Assembly (NCBI GenBank): GCA_965226695.1
Contig: OZ245405.1
Span: 248,001 to 312,000, forward strand
Length of the DNA: 64,000 bases
Direction of reading: 5' to 3'
Origin: CATOSD01 sp965226695
GTDB taxonomy: Bacteria; Chloroflexota; Dehalococcoidia; Lucifugimonadales; CATOSD01
Below the pieces are notes generated by a model. The model was not told where the DNA came from and did not search any database. It saw only the letters and a list, made by a program, of their open reading frames with translations. How positions within the stretch are numbered: position 1 is the first letter of the stretch; each line of letters starts with the position of its first letter. Shown one piece after another: positions 51,640 to 59,738 of the stretch. The position numbers and the translations under genes were made by a program.

Positions 51640-52005
51640 TCAGCCGCTCCGGCCAAGCAGCAAGTTGACCGGCGCCAACCTGCCGTTGACCGGGTCCACT
51701 ATCAGGCGCAGGGCCTCCAGCGCGGTTGCCCCTATAAGGGGCTCAGAATCGCTAGCGTCGAAGGCTACCGGCACTGTCACATTCTCTCCATCGTATCGCA
51801 GCCATGTGTAGCAGAAGCCACGCTCTATAGTCCGGCCGTCGCCAAGCTCAAAGATTCCCGTGGCCGTAGGAGACACTTCCAGCGACTCCAGCAGCCTGGC
51901 TGGCAAAGTGGTGTAGACTGCCCCTGTGTCGACCAAGCCCCTGAAGGGTACAAACCGCTCGCCAGACGGATCGCCAACCTCCATTACTGCATAGACCAAG
52001 CCCAT
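51640..52005 (-). CDS. Retropepsin-like aspartic protease (clan AA)
   Basis: A 121-residue single-domain protein. FRGLVDTGAVYTTLPARLLE holds the Asp26-Thr-Gly-Ala motif of retropepsins, followed by the strand pattern TGIFELGDGRTIERG and a C-terminal LIGATALEALRLIVDP flap-and-helix typical of bacterial clan AA proteins. Such small proteases act as dimers; substrates are unknown. AAAGGAG lies upstream of the ATG at 52003-52005. The upstream gene encodes a close paralogue in which the catalytic motif is replaced. Confidence 0.82.
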   Translation of the reverse strand: MGLVYAVMEVGDPSGERFVPFRGLVDTGAVYTTLPARLLESLEVSPTATGIFELGDGRTIERGFCYTWLRYDGENVTVPVAFDASDSEPLIGATALEALRLIVDPVNGRLAPVNLLLGRSG

Positions 52006-52081
52006 TGATCGCCTACTCCTTTGTAGCTGCGGCTAGCCTATGGACAACGCCCACGCGTTGTGCCAGCGTTCAGCCTGACCC

Positions 52082-52435
52082 CTATGCCCGCAATATCATG
52101 GGTGTTAGCCGCTCATTCACCAGGTCCGCTTGGAGGCCCAAGTACTCCAGCGTTGTTTGGCCTATCAACATATCTGCGTCGTCATCGACGAATACCACCG
52201 GCACGATCGCCTCCCCGCCGTCGTAGCGCAACCGCGTGAAGCCGTAAGGGAGCTTGAATATCTGCCCATCGGACCGCTCGAACGTAGCGGTGCTCGTCGG
52301 CGTCACGCCCAGCGACGCAAGCAGGCTCGCCGGCAGCGCGGTGAAAGTGCTCTTCCTGCCCACGATTCCGCAGAAAGGCACGTACCGCTCGCCGGACATG
52401 TCGCCAATCTCCATGTCGACCATGAACGTTCCCAT
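52082..52435 (-). CDS. Retropepsin-like paralogue lacking the catalytic Asp
   Basis: A 117-residue protein that aligns end to end with the protein encoded at 51640-52005: MGTFMVDMEIGDMSGERYVP against MGLVYAVMEVGDPSGERFVP, and LIGQTTLEYLGLQADLVNER against LIGATALEALRLIVDPVNGR. At the active site, DTGA is replaced by GRKS (residues 26-29). The ATG at 52433-52435 is chosen since it matches the paralogue and leaves AGGAGG 10 bases upstream; ATG 52444 would have no spacing. It is intact, so perhaps a heterodimer partner or a binding protein. 76 bases separate the two genes. Confidence 0.8.
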   Translation of the reverse strand: MGTFMVDMEIGDMSGERYVPFCGIVGRKSTFTALPASLLASLGVTPTSTATFERSDGQIFKLPYGFTRLRYDGGEAIVPVVFVDDDADMLIGQTTLEYLGLQADLVNERLTPMILRA

Positions 52436-52509
52436 GAGTTTCATTCCTCCTGTGGAACTGCGCCCACACTATGGTACGGGAGCGGCCCCGTCAACAACAA
52501 TCGCCCCCC

Positions 52510-53844
52510 TCACCGCTTGCCCTGCGCCATACGCAGCGACGCGGGCATACGTCGCAGCGCGAACATCGCCGACACGCCGGCCACCGCGAGCGCTCCGTTC
52601 AGGCTGAACGCGAGTCCCCAGCCGGCGGCGCCCTGCACGACGTCGAGCACGGAGCCCGCGGCGATGGGCGCGGCCGCGCCGACGGTGAACGCTATGAACG
52701 CCTGCACGGCCTGCGTGGACCCCACCCTGCCACGCGGCGAAAGCTCCGTAACCGCCGTGGAGTAGATCGCCGAGTCGGCCGCCGTGGACAGCCCGTAGAC
52801 GAAGCCGATCGCGAGCATCAGCGCGGGCGGCGCGCCGATGAGCCAGCCGATGATGAACGAGCACGCACCGCTCACGGCGAATATGAGTATCGCGCCGGCC
52901 GTTCGGCCCGTGTAGTCGGACACAAACCCGCCCACGAGCACGCCGCCGACGCCCGTCATGAACATCAGGCCCGCCCACGTCGACGCCTGGGCCGCAGCGT
53001 CCTGCGACTCCGCTCCGCCGCTGATGAACAGCGCCCCGAGCAGCAGCGGCAGCCACAGCCGCGCCAAGTACAGCTCCGCGGTGTGCAGCGTGTATCCCGC
53101 TATCGCGAGAACCGCCGGGCGGTTGCGCAGCACGCTCAGGTCCAGGCGCCAGCCGGCGGGCGCTGCCGGCCGGCCCGGCGCGGCGTCGGGCCGCTCCGCG
53201 CCGCGGCCCAGCATCAGCAGCAGCGCGGGCACGAGGCCGGCCAGCGCGACGAACGCGGTCACCAGGTACGCCGCTTGCCAGGTCTCTACGGCGTTCAGCA
53301 GCTGCCCCATGAACACGTAGGATACGGTCGTGCCGGCGTAGCCCATGGCGACGAACAGGCCCACGGCGGCTCCGCGCCTGCCGTGGGCGAACCGCAGCGA
53401 CACGAGCTGAATGCCGGGCACGTAGGCCCCGACGTGTCCCATACCCGATATGAACCGGAGGGCCGAGCCGGTCCAGACGTCTGTCGCGAGCAGCGGAAAC
53501 AGCAGGTTGCTCACGGCCATCACTGCCACGCTCGCGAGCAGCACGCGGCGAGGCGAGAGCCTGTCGGCCAGGGGGATGAGCACGACGGATGATACGGCGT
53601 ACCCGATGAGGTAGGCGGAAAACACCAGCGCGGCTTCGACGTTCGAGAGCTCCCACTCGTCGCGAATGAGGGGCGCGGAGGAAACGTAGCTGGAGAAAGG
53701 GAGCAGCGACAGGAAGAGGGCGGAGCTTATGCCGCCGAGCCACAGGGCGCTCTTCCAGCCCGCGCCGGACGCGCCCGCGTCGTCTCCGGGGCCGCCGGCG
53801 TCGGGCGGCGGTTCGCTGTGTGGTTCGTGCGTCGGCTGTGCCAT
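52510..53844 (-). CDS. MFS transporter
   Basis: A 444-residue major facilitator with about twelve hydrophobic helices. SSAPLIRDEWELSNVEAALV lies between helices 1 and 2. The loop DRLSPRRVLL after helix 2 corresponds to the MFS motif GxxxDRxGRR, and SDYTGRTAGAIL repeats it in the second half. The N-terminal 30 residues are polar and disordered (HEPHSEPPPDAGGPGDDAGA). The substrate is unknown; the layout fits small-anion or drug exporters. It stands alone, separated from the PLP enzyme gene by the dispersed palindrome. Confidence 0.85.
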   Translation of the reverse strand: MAQPTHEPHSEPPPDAGGPGDDAGASGAGWKSALWLGGISSALFLSLLPFSSYVSSAPLIRDEWELSNVEAALVFSAYLIGYAVSSVVLIPLADRLSPRRVLLASVAVMAVSNLLFPLLATDVWTGSALRFISGMGHVGAYVPGIQLVSLRFAHGRRGAAVGLFVAMGYAGTTVSYVFMGQLLNAVETWQAAYLVTAFVALAGLVPALLLMLGRGAERPDAAPGRPAAPAGWRLDLSVLRNRPAVLAIAGYTLHTAELYLARLWLPLLLGALFISGGAESQDAAAQASTWAGLMFMTGVGGVLVGGFVSDYTGRTAGAILIFAVSGACSFIIGWLIGAPPALMLAIGFVYGLSTAADSAIYSTAVTELSPRGRVGSTQAVQAFIAFTVGAAAPIAAGSVLDVVQGAAGWGLAFSLNGALAVAGVSAMFALRRMPASLRMAQGKR

Positions 53845-53868
53845 GTGGCTACGCCCCTGGCCGCCTTT

Positions 53869-53889
53869 GGGCGGGTTTGAAACCCGCCC
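53869..53889. repeat. Dispersed 21-bp palindrome, copy E
   Basis: GGGCGGGTTT, G, AAACCCGCCC, then CTAC: identical to copies A and B, nearly 50 kb away. It lies between the MFS gene and the trans-sulfuration enzyme gene. Confidence 0.9.
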
Positions 53890-53920
53890 CTACCGTTGCC
53901 ATCACCGGTCGCTGGCGGCG

Positions 53921-55039
53921 CTAACCCAGGGCTTGGGCCAGGTCCTCTATCAGGTCGTCGGCGTGTTCCAGGCCTATGGACGCGCGCAGCAGGTTCTGCG
54001 GCGTGCGGGTATGCGGCCCCTCGATGGATGCGCGGTGTTCTATCAGGCTTTCGGTGCCTCCCAGGCTCGTAGCGCGCGTGAACAGCCGCACGCCGGCGGT
54101 CACGCGCATGGCTTCTTCACGGCCTCCCGCGACCTGGAAAGACACCATGCCGCCGAAGCCGTCCATCTGCCGAGCGGCGGTCTCGCGGCCGGGGTGTCCC
54201 GGGAGGCCCGGATAGTGGACCGCCTCCACGCGCGGGTGGGCGCTCAGGAACTCGGCCACGCGCGCGGCGTTCTCCGAGTGGGCCCTCATGCGCAGGTGCA
54301 GCGTCCGCATTCCGCGCAGCGCAAGCCAGCAGTCGAAGGCCGACGGCACGGCGCCGTAGGTGCTCTGCGCACGCCTGATCCCTTCGAGCAGCTCGCCTTC
54401 GTCCCGGCATACCACCGCGCCGCCGGTCAGGTCGCCGTGGCCGCCCACGTACTTGGTAGTGGAGTGCACCACCGCGTCGGCACCCGTCTCGATGGGCCGC
54501 TGAAGCATGGGCGTGGCCCAGGTGTTATCGCAGACGCACAGGGCGCCCGCCTCGTGCGCGATGGCGGCCGTGCGCTCCACGTCGGTTATCTTGAGCAGCG
54601 GGTTGGACGGGGTCTCGACCCATACGAGCCCGGTGTTGGGTCGCAACGCCGCCGTCAACTGCGCCTCGTCGGTCAGGTCCACGAACGACGCTTCCAGCCC
54701 CCAGCGCGCGAAGACGTCGCGGAGCAGGGCGGCTGTGCCGTGGTAGCAGTCAGAGGGCGCGATCACGTGGTCGCCCGCGGCCAGCGTGTGGAACACGGCG
54801 CCCGCGGCGGCCATGCCGGACGCGAAGCAGGCCGCGCCCGCACCGCCCTCGAGGGCGGCCAGGCGGTCTTCGAGCAGCGCCCGGTTGGGATTGCCGGCGC
54901 GGGCGTAGGTGTATCCGAGCGGATAGCCGCCGTCGGGGGCGCGCTCGAACGTCGTGGACAGGTGAACGGGCGTGGTTACCGCGCCAGTCGCCGGGTCCAC
55001 CTGGTGGGCGGCCCGCGCCGCAAGCGTCTCTCGTCTCAC
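53921..55039 (-). CDS. Trans-sulfuration-type PLP enzyme (cystathionine gamma-synthase/lyase family)
   Basis: A 372-residue enzyme of the Cys/Met metabolism PLP family. GYTYARAGNPNRALLEDRLA gives the phosphate and cofactor contacts, WVETPSNPLLKITDV and CVCDNTWATPMLQRP hold the pyridine-contacting Asp, and HSTTKYVGGHGDLTGG has the Schiff-base lysine. SLGGTESLIEHRAS is the C-terminal signature. The GTG at 55037-55039 is chosen because the family starts near RRETLAARAAHQVDPATGAV; a longer frame upstream would overlap the acyl-CoA dehydrogenase gene. Exact reaction (synthase, beta- or gamma-lyase) is not decided by sequence alone. Confidence 0.88.
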   Translation of the reverse strand: MRRETLAARAAHQVDPATGAVTTPVHLSTTFERAPDGGYPLGYTYARAGNPNRALLEDRLAALEGGAGAACFASGMAAAGAVFHTLAAGDHVIAPSDCYHGTAALLRDVFARWGLEASFVDLTDEAQLTAALRPNTGLVWVETPSNPLLKITDVERTAAIAHEAGALCVCDNTWATPMLQRPIETGADAVVHSTTKYVGGHGDLTGGAVVCRDEGELLEGIRRAQSTYGAVPSAFDCWLALRGMRTLHLRMRAHSENAARVAEFLSAHPRVEAVHYPGLPGHPGRETAARQMDGFGGMVSFQVAGGREEAMRVTAGVRLFTRATSLGGTESLIEHRASIEGPHTRTPQNLLRASIGLEHADDLIEDLAQALG

Positions 55040-55064
55040 GATCTCGCCGGGCGGGCCTTCGGCC

Positions 55065-56189
55065 CTACAGCCCGATCGCCTCGGCCACGCCCTCCAGGTG
55101 CTCCCTGGAGTCGCCGAATGCCAGCTCGGCGGCTTTCGCGCGGCGCGAGTAGAGCTGCATGCTGTGCTCTTTCGTGAAGCCGATTGCGCCATGGCACTGG
55201 TGCCCGGTGGCGCACACGCGACGAACGGCGTCGCTTACCCACGCCTTGGCCATGGCGACTTCGCTGTCGGCGGGCAGCCCCTCCGACAACCGCCACGCGG
55301 CCTGGCTGGTGATGTAGCGCGACCCCTCGACGTCGGTGGCCATGTTGGCGCAGTGGTGCTGTATCGCCTGGAAGCTGCCGATAGGCCGCCCGAACTGGAT
55401 GCGCTGCTTTACGAACTCCACCGTCATGTCGAGCACCTTCTGCCCGTTGCCCACCATCTCGGCGCACTTGCCCACCGCGCCCCATTGGATCACTCTGGCT
55501 ATCGTGGGCCAGCCGCCGTTCAGCTCGCCCAACAGCGCGGAGCGGGGTACGCGCGCGCCATCGAAGGTCACCTCGGACTGCCGGTCGGACGCAATGGTCT
55601 TGAGCAGCGTTTGGGACACGCCGGGGGTGTTGGAGGGCAGGATGAAGAGCGAAACGTCCTCGTCGGCATCGCCCGTCCGGGCCGCCACTACCAGGTAGTC
55701 GGACACGTTGGCGTTGGGGACGAACAGCTTGGTGCCGGTGATGACGAAGCCGTCGCCGTCGGGCTCGGCGGTGGTGCGGACTCCGGCGGCGTCCCAGCGG
55801 ACGTTGGGCTCGGTGAGCGCGAGCGTGGCAATGGCCTGGCCCTCGGCGATGCCCGGCAGGTACTGGCGCTTCTGGTCGACGCTGCCGGCGTCGAGTATGG
55901 TCATGCCACCCAGGACGACGGTGGAGAAGAAGGGGCCTGGCAGCATGGCCCGCCCCGTTTCCTCGAGGAGGACGCACAGGTCGAGGAACTCCAGGCCCGC
56001 GCCGCCGTGCTCTTCGGGAAAGATGAGACCGAGCCAGCCGTTCTCCGCGATCTTCTGCCAGCTCTCGGGGGTGTAGCCGCGCTCGTCCTCCTCCATCGCG
56101 CGGACGAAGGCCTCGGGGCACTCGGCTTCAAGAAACTCGCGGGCGCTGTTGCGCAGCATCTGCTGGGCTTCGGTCAGTCCTAGGTCCAC
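55065..56189 (-). CDS. Acyl-CoA dehydrogenase
   Basis: A 374-residue FAD enzyme of the acyl-CoA dehydrogenase family. The N-terminal helical domain (LTEAQQMLRNSAREFLEAE), the middle beta-domain with ALTEPNVRWDAAGVRTTA and the C-terminal QRIQFGRPIGSFQAIQHHCA with CHGAIGFTKEHSMQLYSRRA are all present. The usual catalytic glutamate at the end of the active-site loop is not obvious, so it belongs to the divergent FadE-like subgroup that often works as a heteromer or on steroid/bile-type acyl-CoAs. GTG start with AGGAG upstream. The PLP gene follows after 25 bases. Confidence 0.88.
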   Translation of the reverse strand: MDLGLTEAQQMLRNSAREFLEAECPEAFVRAMEEDERGYTPESWQKIAENGWLGLIFPEEHGGAGLEFLDLCVLLEETGRAMLPGPFFSTVVLGGMTILDAGSVDQKRQYLPGIAEGQAIATLALTEPNVRWDAAGVRTTAEPDGDGFVITGTKLFVPNANVSDYLVVAARTGDADEDVSLFILPSNTPGVSQTLLKTIASDRQSEVTFDGARVPRSALLGELNGGWPTIARVIQWGAVGKCAEMVGNGQKVLDMTVEFVKQRIQFGRPIGSFQAIQHHCANMATDVEGSRYITSQAAWRLSEGLPADSEVAMAKAWVSDAVRRVCATGHQCHGAIGFTKEHSMQLYSRRAKAAELAFGDSREHLEGVAEAIGL

Positions 56190-56251
56190 TGATGCACTCC
56201 TACTCGGGCGCGGTGGGCGCTTAGCCCTGCCCGCGGTCGGCTCGCTTACGG

Positions 56252-56491
56252 TTAGTCGCTGCCCACGGCGAGGCAGGTTACCGTGCGAACGATCCCGTTG
56301 ATGGTGTGTACCTGGCTGGTGACCAGGTCGCCTACGGCGTTGAGGTCCGGCGCCTCGACCACGGCAATGATGTCGAACGGGCCGGTTACGGCGTCTACGT
56401 TGCGAACGCCGTCAAGCTCGCGCAGGGACTCTCCCACGCTTCTGGACTTGCCCACGGCTGTCTCAATGAGTATGTAGGCCTTGGTTTGCAT
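56252..56491 (-). CDS. Stand-alone Lrp/AsnC-type ligand-binding (RAM) domain protein
   Basis: A 79-residue protein with only the effector domain of Lrp/AsnC regulators: AYILIETAVGKSRSVGESLR, VRNVDAVTGPFDIIAVVEAP, LVTSQVHTINGIVRTVTCLA. There is no DNA-binding helix-turn-helix. Such stand-alone RAM proteins form rings that bind amino acids and may modulate full-length Lrp proteins or enzymes. Its neighbour is an acyl-CoA dehydrogenase with 62 bases between. Confidence 0.85.
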   Translation of the reverse strand: MQTKAYILIETAVGKSRSVGESLRELDGVRNVDAVTGPFDIIAVVEAPDLNAVGDLVTSQVHTINGIVRTVTCLAVGSD

Positions 56492-56711
56492 AGTAGCCCT
56501 CGCCTCCGTTCCCGCCGGCGGGAACCGTAGATTGCGGCAAAAAAACAGGAGATTGCGCCTGTGCTCGACAGTGACAGCATTCTAAGTGTGGCCTATAGGG
56601 GTGTCAAATTTCGGGCTGCTCAGAACGCCTCGGCAACCCCGTTGGAGCTTAGCCGGATGGGCCGCGACAATGTATGCTTGGCTCATGTCATCCAGGCAGG
56701 CGAAACGGTAT

Positions 56712-57626
56712 ATGGCGCAACGCAGAATGCACGCGGGCGAGATTCTCGCAGACGAGGCCCTGGCGGCCAAACTGGTCGCGGCTCAGTTCCCGCAGTGGCG
56801 GGGCCTGTCCGTCGAGCGCGTGCGGCACTCCGGCACGGACAACGCCATCTTTCGGCTCGGCGACGAACTGGTCGCGCGGCTGCCTCGCATTCACTGGGCC
56901 GCGGCGCAGGCGGACAAGGAGTTCGAGTGGCTCCCACGCCTCGCGCCGTATCTGCCGCTGGCCGTGCCTACTCCGCTGCGCAGGGGCGTTCCCGCCTTCG
57001 GCTACCCGTGGCCGTGGTCGGTGCATGAGTGGCTGGAGGGCGACAGCGCGCTCGACGTCGACGTCGACGTCGCCAACACGGCCACGCTCGACCTGGCGGC
57101 GTTCATCCGCGCGCTGCGGGCCGTGCCAGCCCACGACCGGCCGCCGGCCGTGCCTGGCGGGCGCGGCGGGCCGCTGTCGGGCCGGGACGCTGAGACTCGC
57201 GCCGCCATCGCGGCGCTCGCGGGCCTGATAGATTCCGAGGCCGTTGCCGCCGCGTGGCAGGCTTCGCTCGACGCGCCCGCTTACGATGGCGAGCCGGTGT
57301 GCGTCCACGCGGACCTCACGCCCGGCAACCTGATAGTCAGAGACGGGCGTCTCAGCGCGGTGATCGACTTCGGCATGCTCACTGTGGGCGACCCGGCGTG
57401 CGACCTGACGGTGGCGTGGAACTACCTGGCGGCGCCCGCCCGCCGCCTGCTGCGGGACGCGCTGTCGGTCGACGACGCGGCCTGGCTGCGGGCGCGAGGC
57501 TGGGCGCTTTCCGGGTCGCTGATCGCGCTGCCGTACTACATGCGCACCAACCCCGGCATTGTGGCCCAATCGTGGCGCACCCTGCGCGAGGTGGTGGCGG
57601 ACCACGCAATTTCCGGCCGTGGGTAG
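56712..57626 (+). CDS. Aminoglycoside-phosphotransferase-like kinase
   Basis: A 304-residue APH-fold protein. HSGTDNAIFRLGDELVARLP is the glycine-loop and lysine region, VHEWLEGDSA the hinge, VHADLTPGNLIVRDG the catalytic loop (HADLxxxN) and VIDFGMLTVGDPACDLTVAW the DFG-like metal site. Such proteins phosphorylate aminoglycosides, homoserine-like or sugar substrates; resistance should not be assumed. Upstream in-frame ATGs exist, but MAQRRMHAGEILADE matches the common start of the family. It is preceded by about 220 bases with no other gene. Confidence 0.8.
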   Translation: MAQRRMHAGEILADEALAAKLVAAQFPQWRGLSVERVRHSGTDNAIFRLGDELVARLPRIHWAAAQADKEFEWLPRLAPYLPLAVPTPLRRGVPAFGYPWPWSVHEWLEGDSALDVDVDVANTATLDLAAFIRALRAVPAHDRPPAVPGGRGGPLSGRDAETRAAIAALAGLIDSEAVAAAWQASLDAPAYDGEPVCVHADLTPGNLIVRDGRLSAVIDFGMLTVGDPACDLTVAWNYLAAPARRLLRDALSVDDAAWLRARGWALSGSLIALPYYMRTNPGIVAQSWRTLREVVADHAISGRG

Positions 57627-57697
57627 ACTCGTTCCGAAACCACGCCTATACTTAATTCATACAGAAATAATACAGGTCACGAGGCCCTCCAGGTCGT

Positions 57698-57726
57698 TGA
57701 CGAAGTACATGGCCAATGCTAGTATT
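57698..57726 (+). promoter_or_regulatory. Promoter of the isoprenoid cluster
   Basis: TTGACG (57698-57703), 17-bp spacer, TAGTAT (57721-57726). The -10 hexamer and spacing equal those of the YihY promoter at 7804. The polyprenyl synthase start is 79 bases downstream of the -10 box. Confidence 0.6.
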
Positions 57727-57733
57727 CGTTTAG

Positions 57734-57750
57734 TACATCTCCGATGTACG
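57734..57750. promoter_or_regulatory. Operator-like palindrome
   Basis: GTACATC, TCC, GATGTAC: perfect 7-bp arms, starting seven bases after the -10 box, so across the transcription start. Another GTACAT lies in the promoter spacer (57706-57711). The position suits a repressor. Confidence 0.45.
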
Positions 57751-57804
57751 CCCCGTCTTTCGATGCCCCACCGTACTGGGCAGCCCACAGTTCGAGACGT
57801 TGAT

Positions 57805-58866
57805 ATGACCTGCTCCGTCCGAGCCGCCGACGCGGGCGCCGACCAACTCCCGGCGATGTTCCAGCGGTACAGGGCCGATATAGACGACGCCCTGCGCGCC
57901 GGTTTGTCGCGCGGCGACATTCCCGTATACGACATGCTGCGCTACTACATGGGCTGGGTGGACGTGGACGGCAATCCCTGCGAGGCCACCCAGGGCAAGG
58001 CGCTTCGCCCCACCCTTTGCCTTTTCGGCTGCGAGGCCGTCGGCGGCTCCGCAGGCAGCGCGTTGCCGGCCGCGGTCGCCCTCGAGTACATCCACAATTG
58101 CTCGCTCGTACACGACGATATACAGGACGAGGACGAGACGCGCCATCACAGGCTCACGCTGTGGGCCGCCTGGGATTTGCCCAGGGCACTGCAGGCAGGC
58201 AACGTGCTCAGGGTGGTAGCCGACAGGGCGCTGGAGCGGCTGCTCGACGGCGGCATGGACTACGGTCAGGCTGTGGGGATAGCCAGGATGCTGACCGGCG
58301 CCTACCTCGACATGATCGAAGGTCAATGGCTCGACATCTCCTACGAGGGGCGGCGCGACATAGCGATCGACGACTACATGGTGATGATCTCGAAGAAGAC
58401 GGGCGCGCTCATCAGGTGCTCGCTGGACATGGGTGTCGCAATCGGCACCACCGACGAGGCGGCGATTCGCGCTTTCCGCTCGTTCGGGCGCTCCGTCGGG
58501 TACGCGTTCCAGATTCGCGACGACTCGCTGGGCGTCTGGGGAGAGGAAGAGGCCACCGGCAAGCCGGTGGGCGCGGATATTCGCCGCAAGAAGAACTCGC
58601 TTCCGATTGTCTACACCATGGCAAGGGCAGACGGCGCGGACAGGCGCGAGCTGGAGCGCGTCTACGGCAAGGATGGACTCGACGACGGCGACGTGTCCAT
58701 AGTCCTGGACGTAATGGAGCGCGTCGACGCCCGCGGGTTCTCGCAGCGCCTGGCGGAGCGTCATTGCGCTTCGGCGCTCGACGCCGTGGCGGGCGTTGAG
58801 ATGGCCGCCACCGTGCGCGAAGAGATCGAAGAGCTTGTGCAGTTTCTGCTCGTTAGAGAGCGCTAG
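57805..58866 (+). CDS. Polyprenyl (geranylgeranyl/farnesyl-type) diphosphate synthase
   Basis: A 353-residue trans-prenyltransferase that extends isoprenoid diphosphates. GKALRPTLCLFGCEA precedes the first Asp-rich motif, LVHDDIQDEDETR, and GYAFQIRDDSLGVWGEEEAT is the second Asp-rich region, here DDSLG in place of DDxxD, as in several bacterial GGPP synthases. The small FARM region fits a C15-C20 product. The ATG at 57805 is used; the frame is open further up but overlaps the promoter. It leads an operon with a phosphorylase-like gene (32-base gap) and a squalene/phytoene synthase gene (108 bases). Confidence 0.9.
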   Translation: MTCSVRAADAGADQLPAMFQRYRADIDDALRAGLSRGDIPVYDMLRYYMGWVDVDGNPCEATQGKALRPTLCLFGCEAVGGSAGSALPAAVALEYIHNCSLVHDDIQDEDETRHHRLTLWAAWDLPRALQAGNVLRVVADRALERLLDGGMDYGQAVGIARMLTGAYLDMIEGQWLDISYEGRRDIAIDDYMVMISKKTGALIRCSLDMGVAIGTTDEAAIRAFRSFGRSVGYAFQIRDDSLGVWGEEEATGKPVGADIRRKKNSLPIVYTMARADGADRRELERVYGKDGLDDGDVSIVLDVMERVDARGFSQRLAERHCASALDAVAGVEMAATVREEIEELVQFLLVRER

Positions 58867-58898
58867 CGCCGGAATTGGCGCGGTGTGAGGTGTGAAGC

Positions 58899-59630
58899 TT
58901 GCTGGGAATCGTAGCGGCATTTAAGGAAGAGACGGCCGACTACCTTGCGCGAGGCCGGTTTCGCCAGGTGGAGCGCAGCGGGCCGTACCGGTTCTACCGC
59001 GCCCGCCGGGGGCCTTCGGCCGTGCTCGTGCTGGGCGCAGTGGGCAAGCCGGGAGCAAAGGAGGCCACCCGCAGGCTGATCGAAGACTACGGCCCTCGGC
59101 TGGTAGTCTCGGCCGGTTTCGCCGGCGCCGCTCGCCCGAAGCTCAGCACCGGCGACGTGTTCGTGTGCGACCGGGTTGTGTCGATGGACGGGCCGCCCGC
59201 CTTCTGGACTGTGGACAGCGCCAACGAGCGGCTGTTGCGATTCGGTTCGTCCGGTTCCAACGGCGACCCCGGACCTGTAGGCTGCGTTTCCGTTTCCCAG
59301 TTCGTGCAGGTCGGCTCGATGAAGTCCTGGCTGGGCAGGGTGCTCAGCGTCGGCGTCGTCGACCAGGAGAGCTACTGGGTCACCGAAGTGGCGGCCGCCC
59401 ACGGCGTGCCGCAGGCGGTGGTGCGCGCCGTGCTCGACCCGTTGGAGGAAGACTTGCCCGACTTCCTGGTCGACGCCCTTCGACCAGGGGCCGGATCGCC
59501 TAAGGCGCGGGCTCTACGCTACGGCCTGCGGCGCCCTCATCGCGTGCACCGGCTGTTGCGGCTTTCGGCGCAGGTGAAGCTGGCCAGCCAGTCGCTGGCG
59601 GACTGCCTCGAATCCCAGCCTTGGAACTAG
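58899..59630 (+). CDS. Nucleoside-phosphorylase-fold protein, HpnG-like
   Basis: A 243-residue protein of the PNP/MTA nucleosidase superfamily. MLGIVAAFKEETADYL opens as in that family, VLVLGAVGKPGAKEATRRLI and VVSAGFAGAARPKLSTGDVF give the ribose/phosphate site, and DQESYWVTEVAAAHGVP the active-site region. In hopanoid clusters HpnG cleaves adenine from adenosyl-hopane, and the position between two isoprenoid genes supports that role here. The squalene-hopene cyclase gene is not in the window. The start is TTG at 58899. Confidence 0.75.
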   Translation: MLGIVAAFKEETADYLARGRFRQVERSGPYRFYRARRGPSAVLVLGAVGKPGAKEATRRLIEDYGPRLVVSAGFAGAARPKLSTGDVFVCDRVVSMDGPPAFWTVDSANERLLRFGSSGSNGDPGPVGCVSVSQFVQVGSMKSWLGRVLSVGVVDQESYWVTEVAAAHGVPQAVVRAVLDPLEEDLPDFLVDALRPGAGSPKARALRYGLRRPHRVHRLLRLSAQVKLASQSLADCLESQPWN

Positions 59631-59738
59631 GCCGCGCCGGGGCGTTCCCCTCCGGCGAGAGCCCGCAAACCGGGCCGTGCGTCCAACCCCGGCAAGCGCG
59701 GCGAAGGGCCTCGAAATAGCTTCTGCCCGGAGGCGCCC

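Noticed and set aside
56712..57626. Antibiotic-resistance call for the phosphotransferase
   Set aside because: The APH fold is shared by many metabolic kinases, and nothing in the sequence or context points to aminoglycosides.
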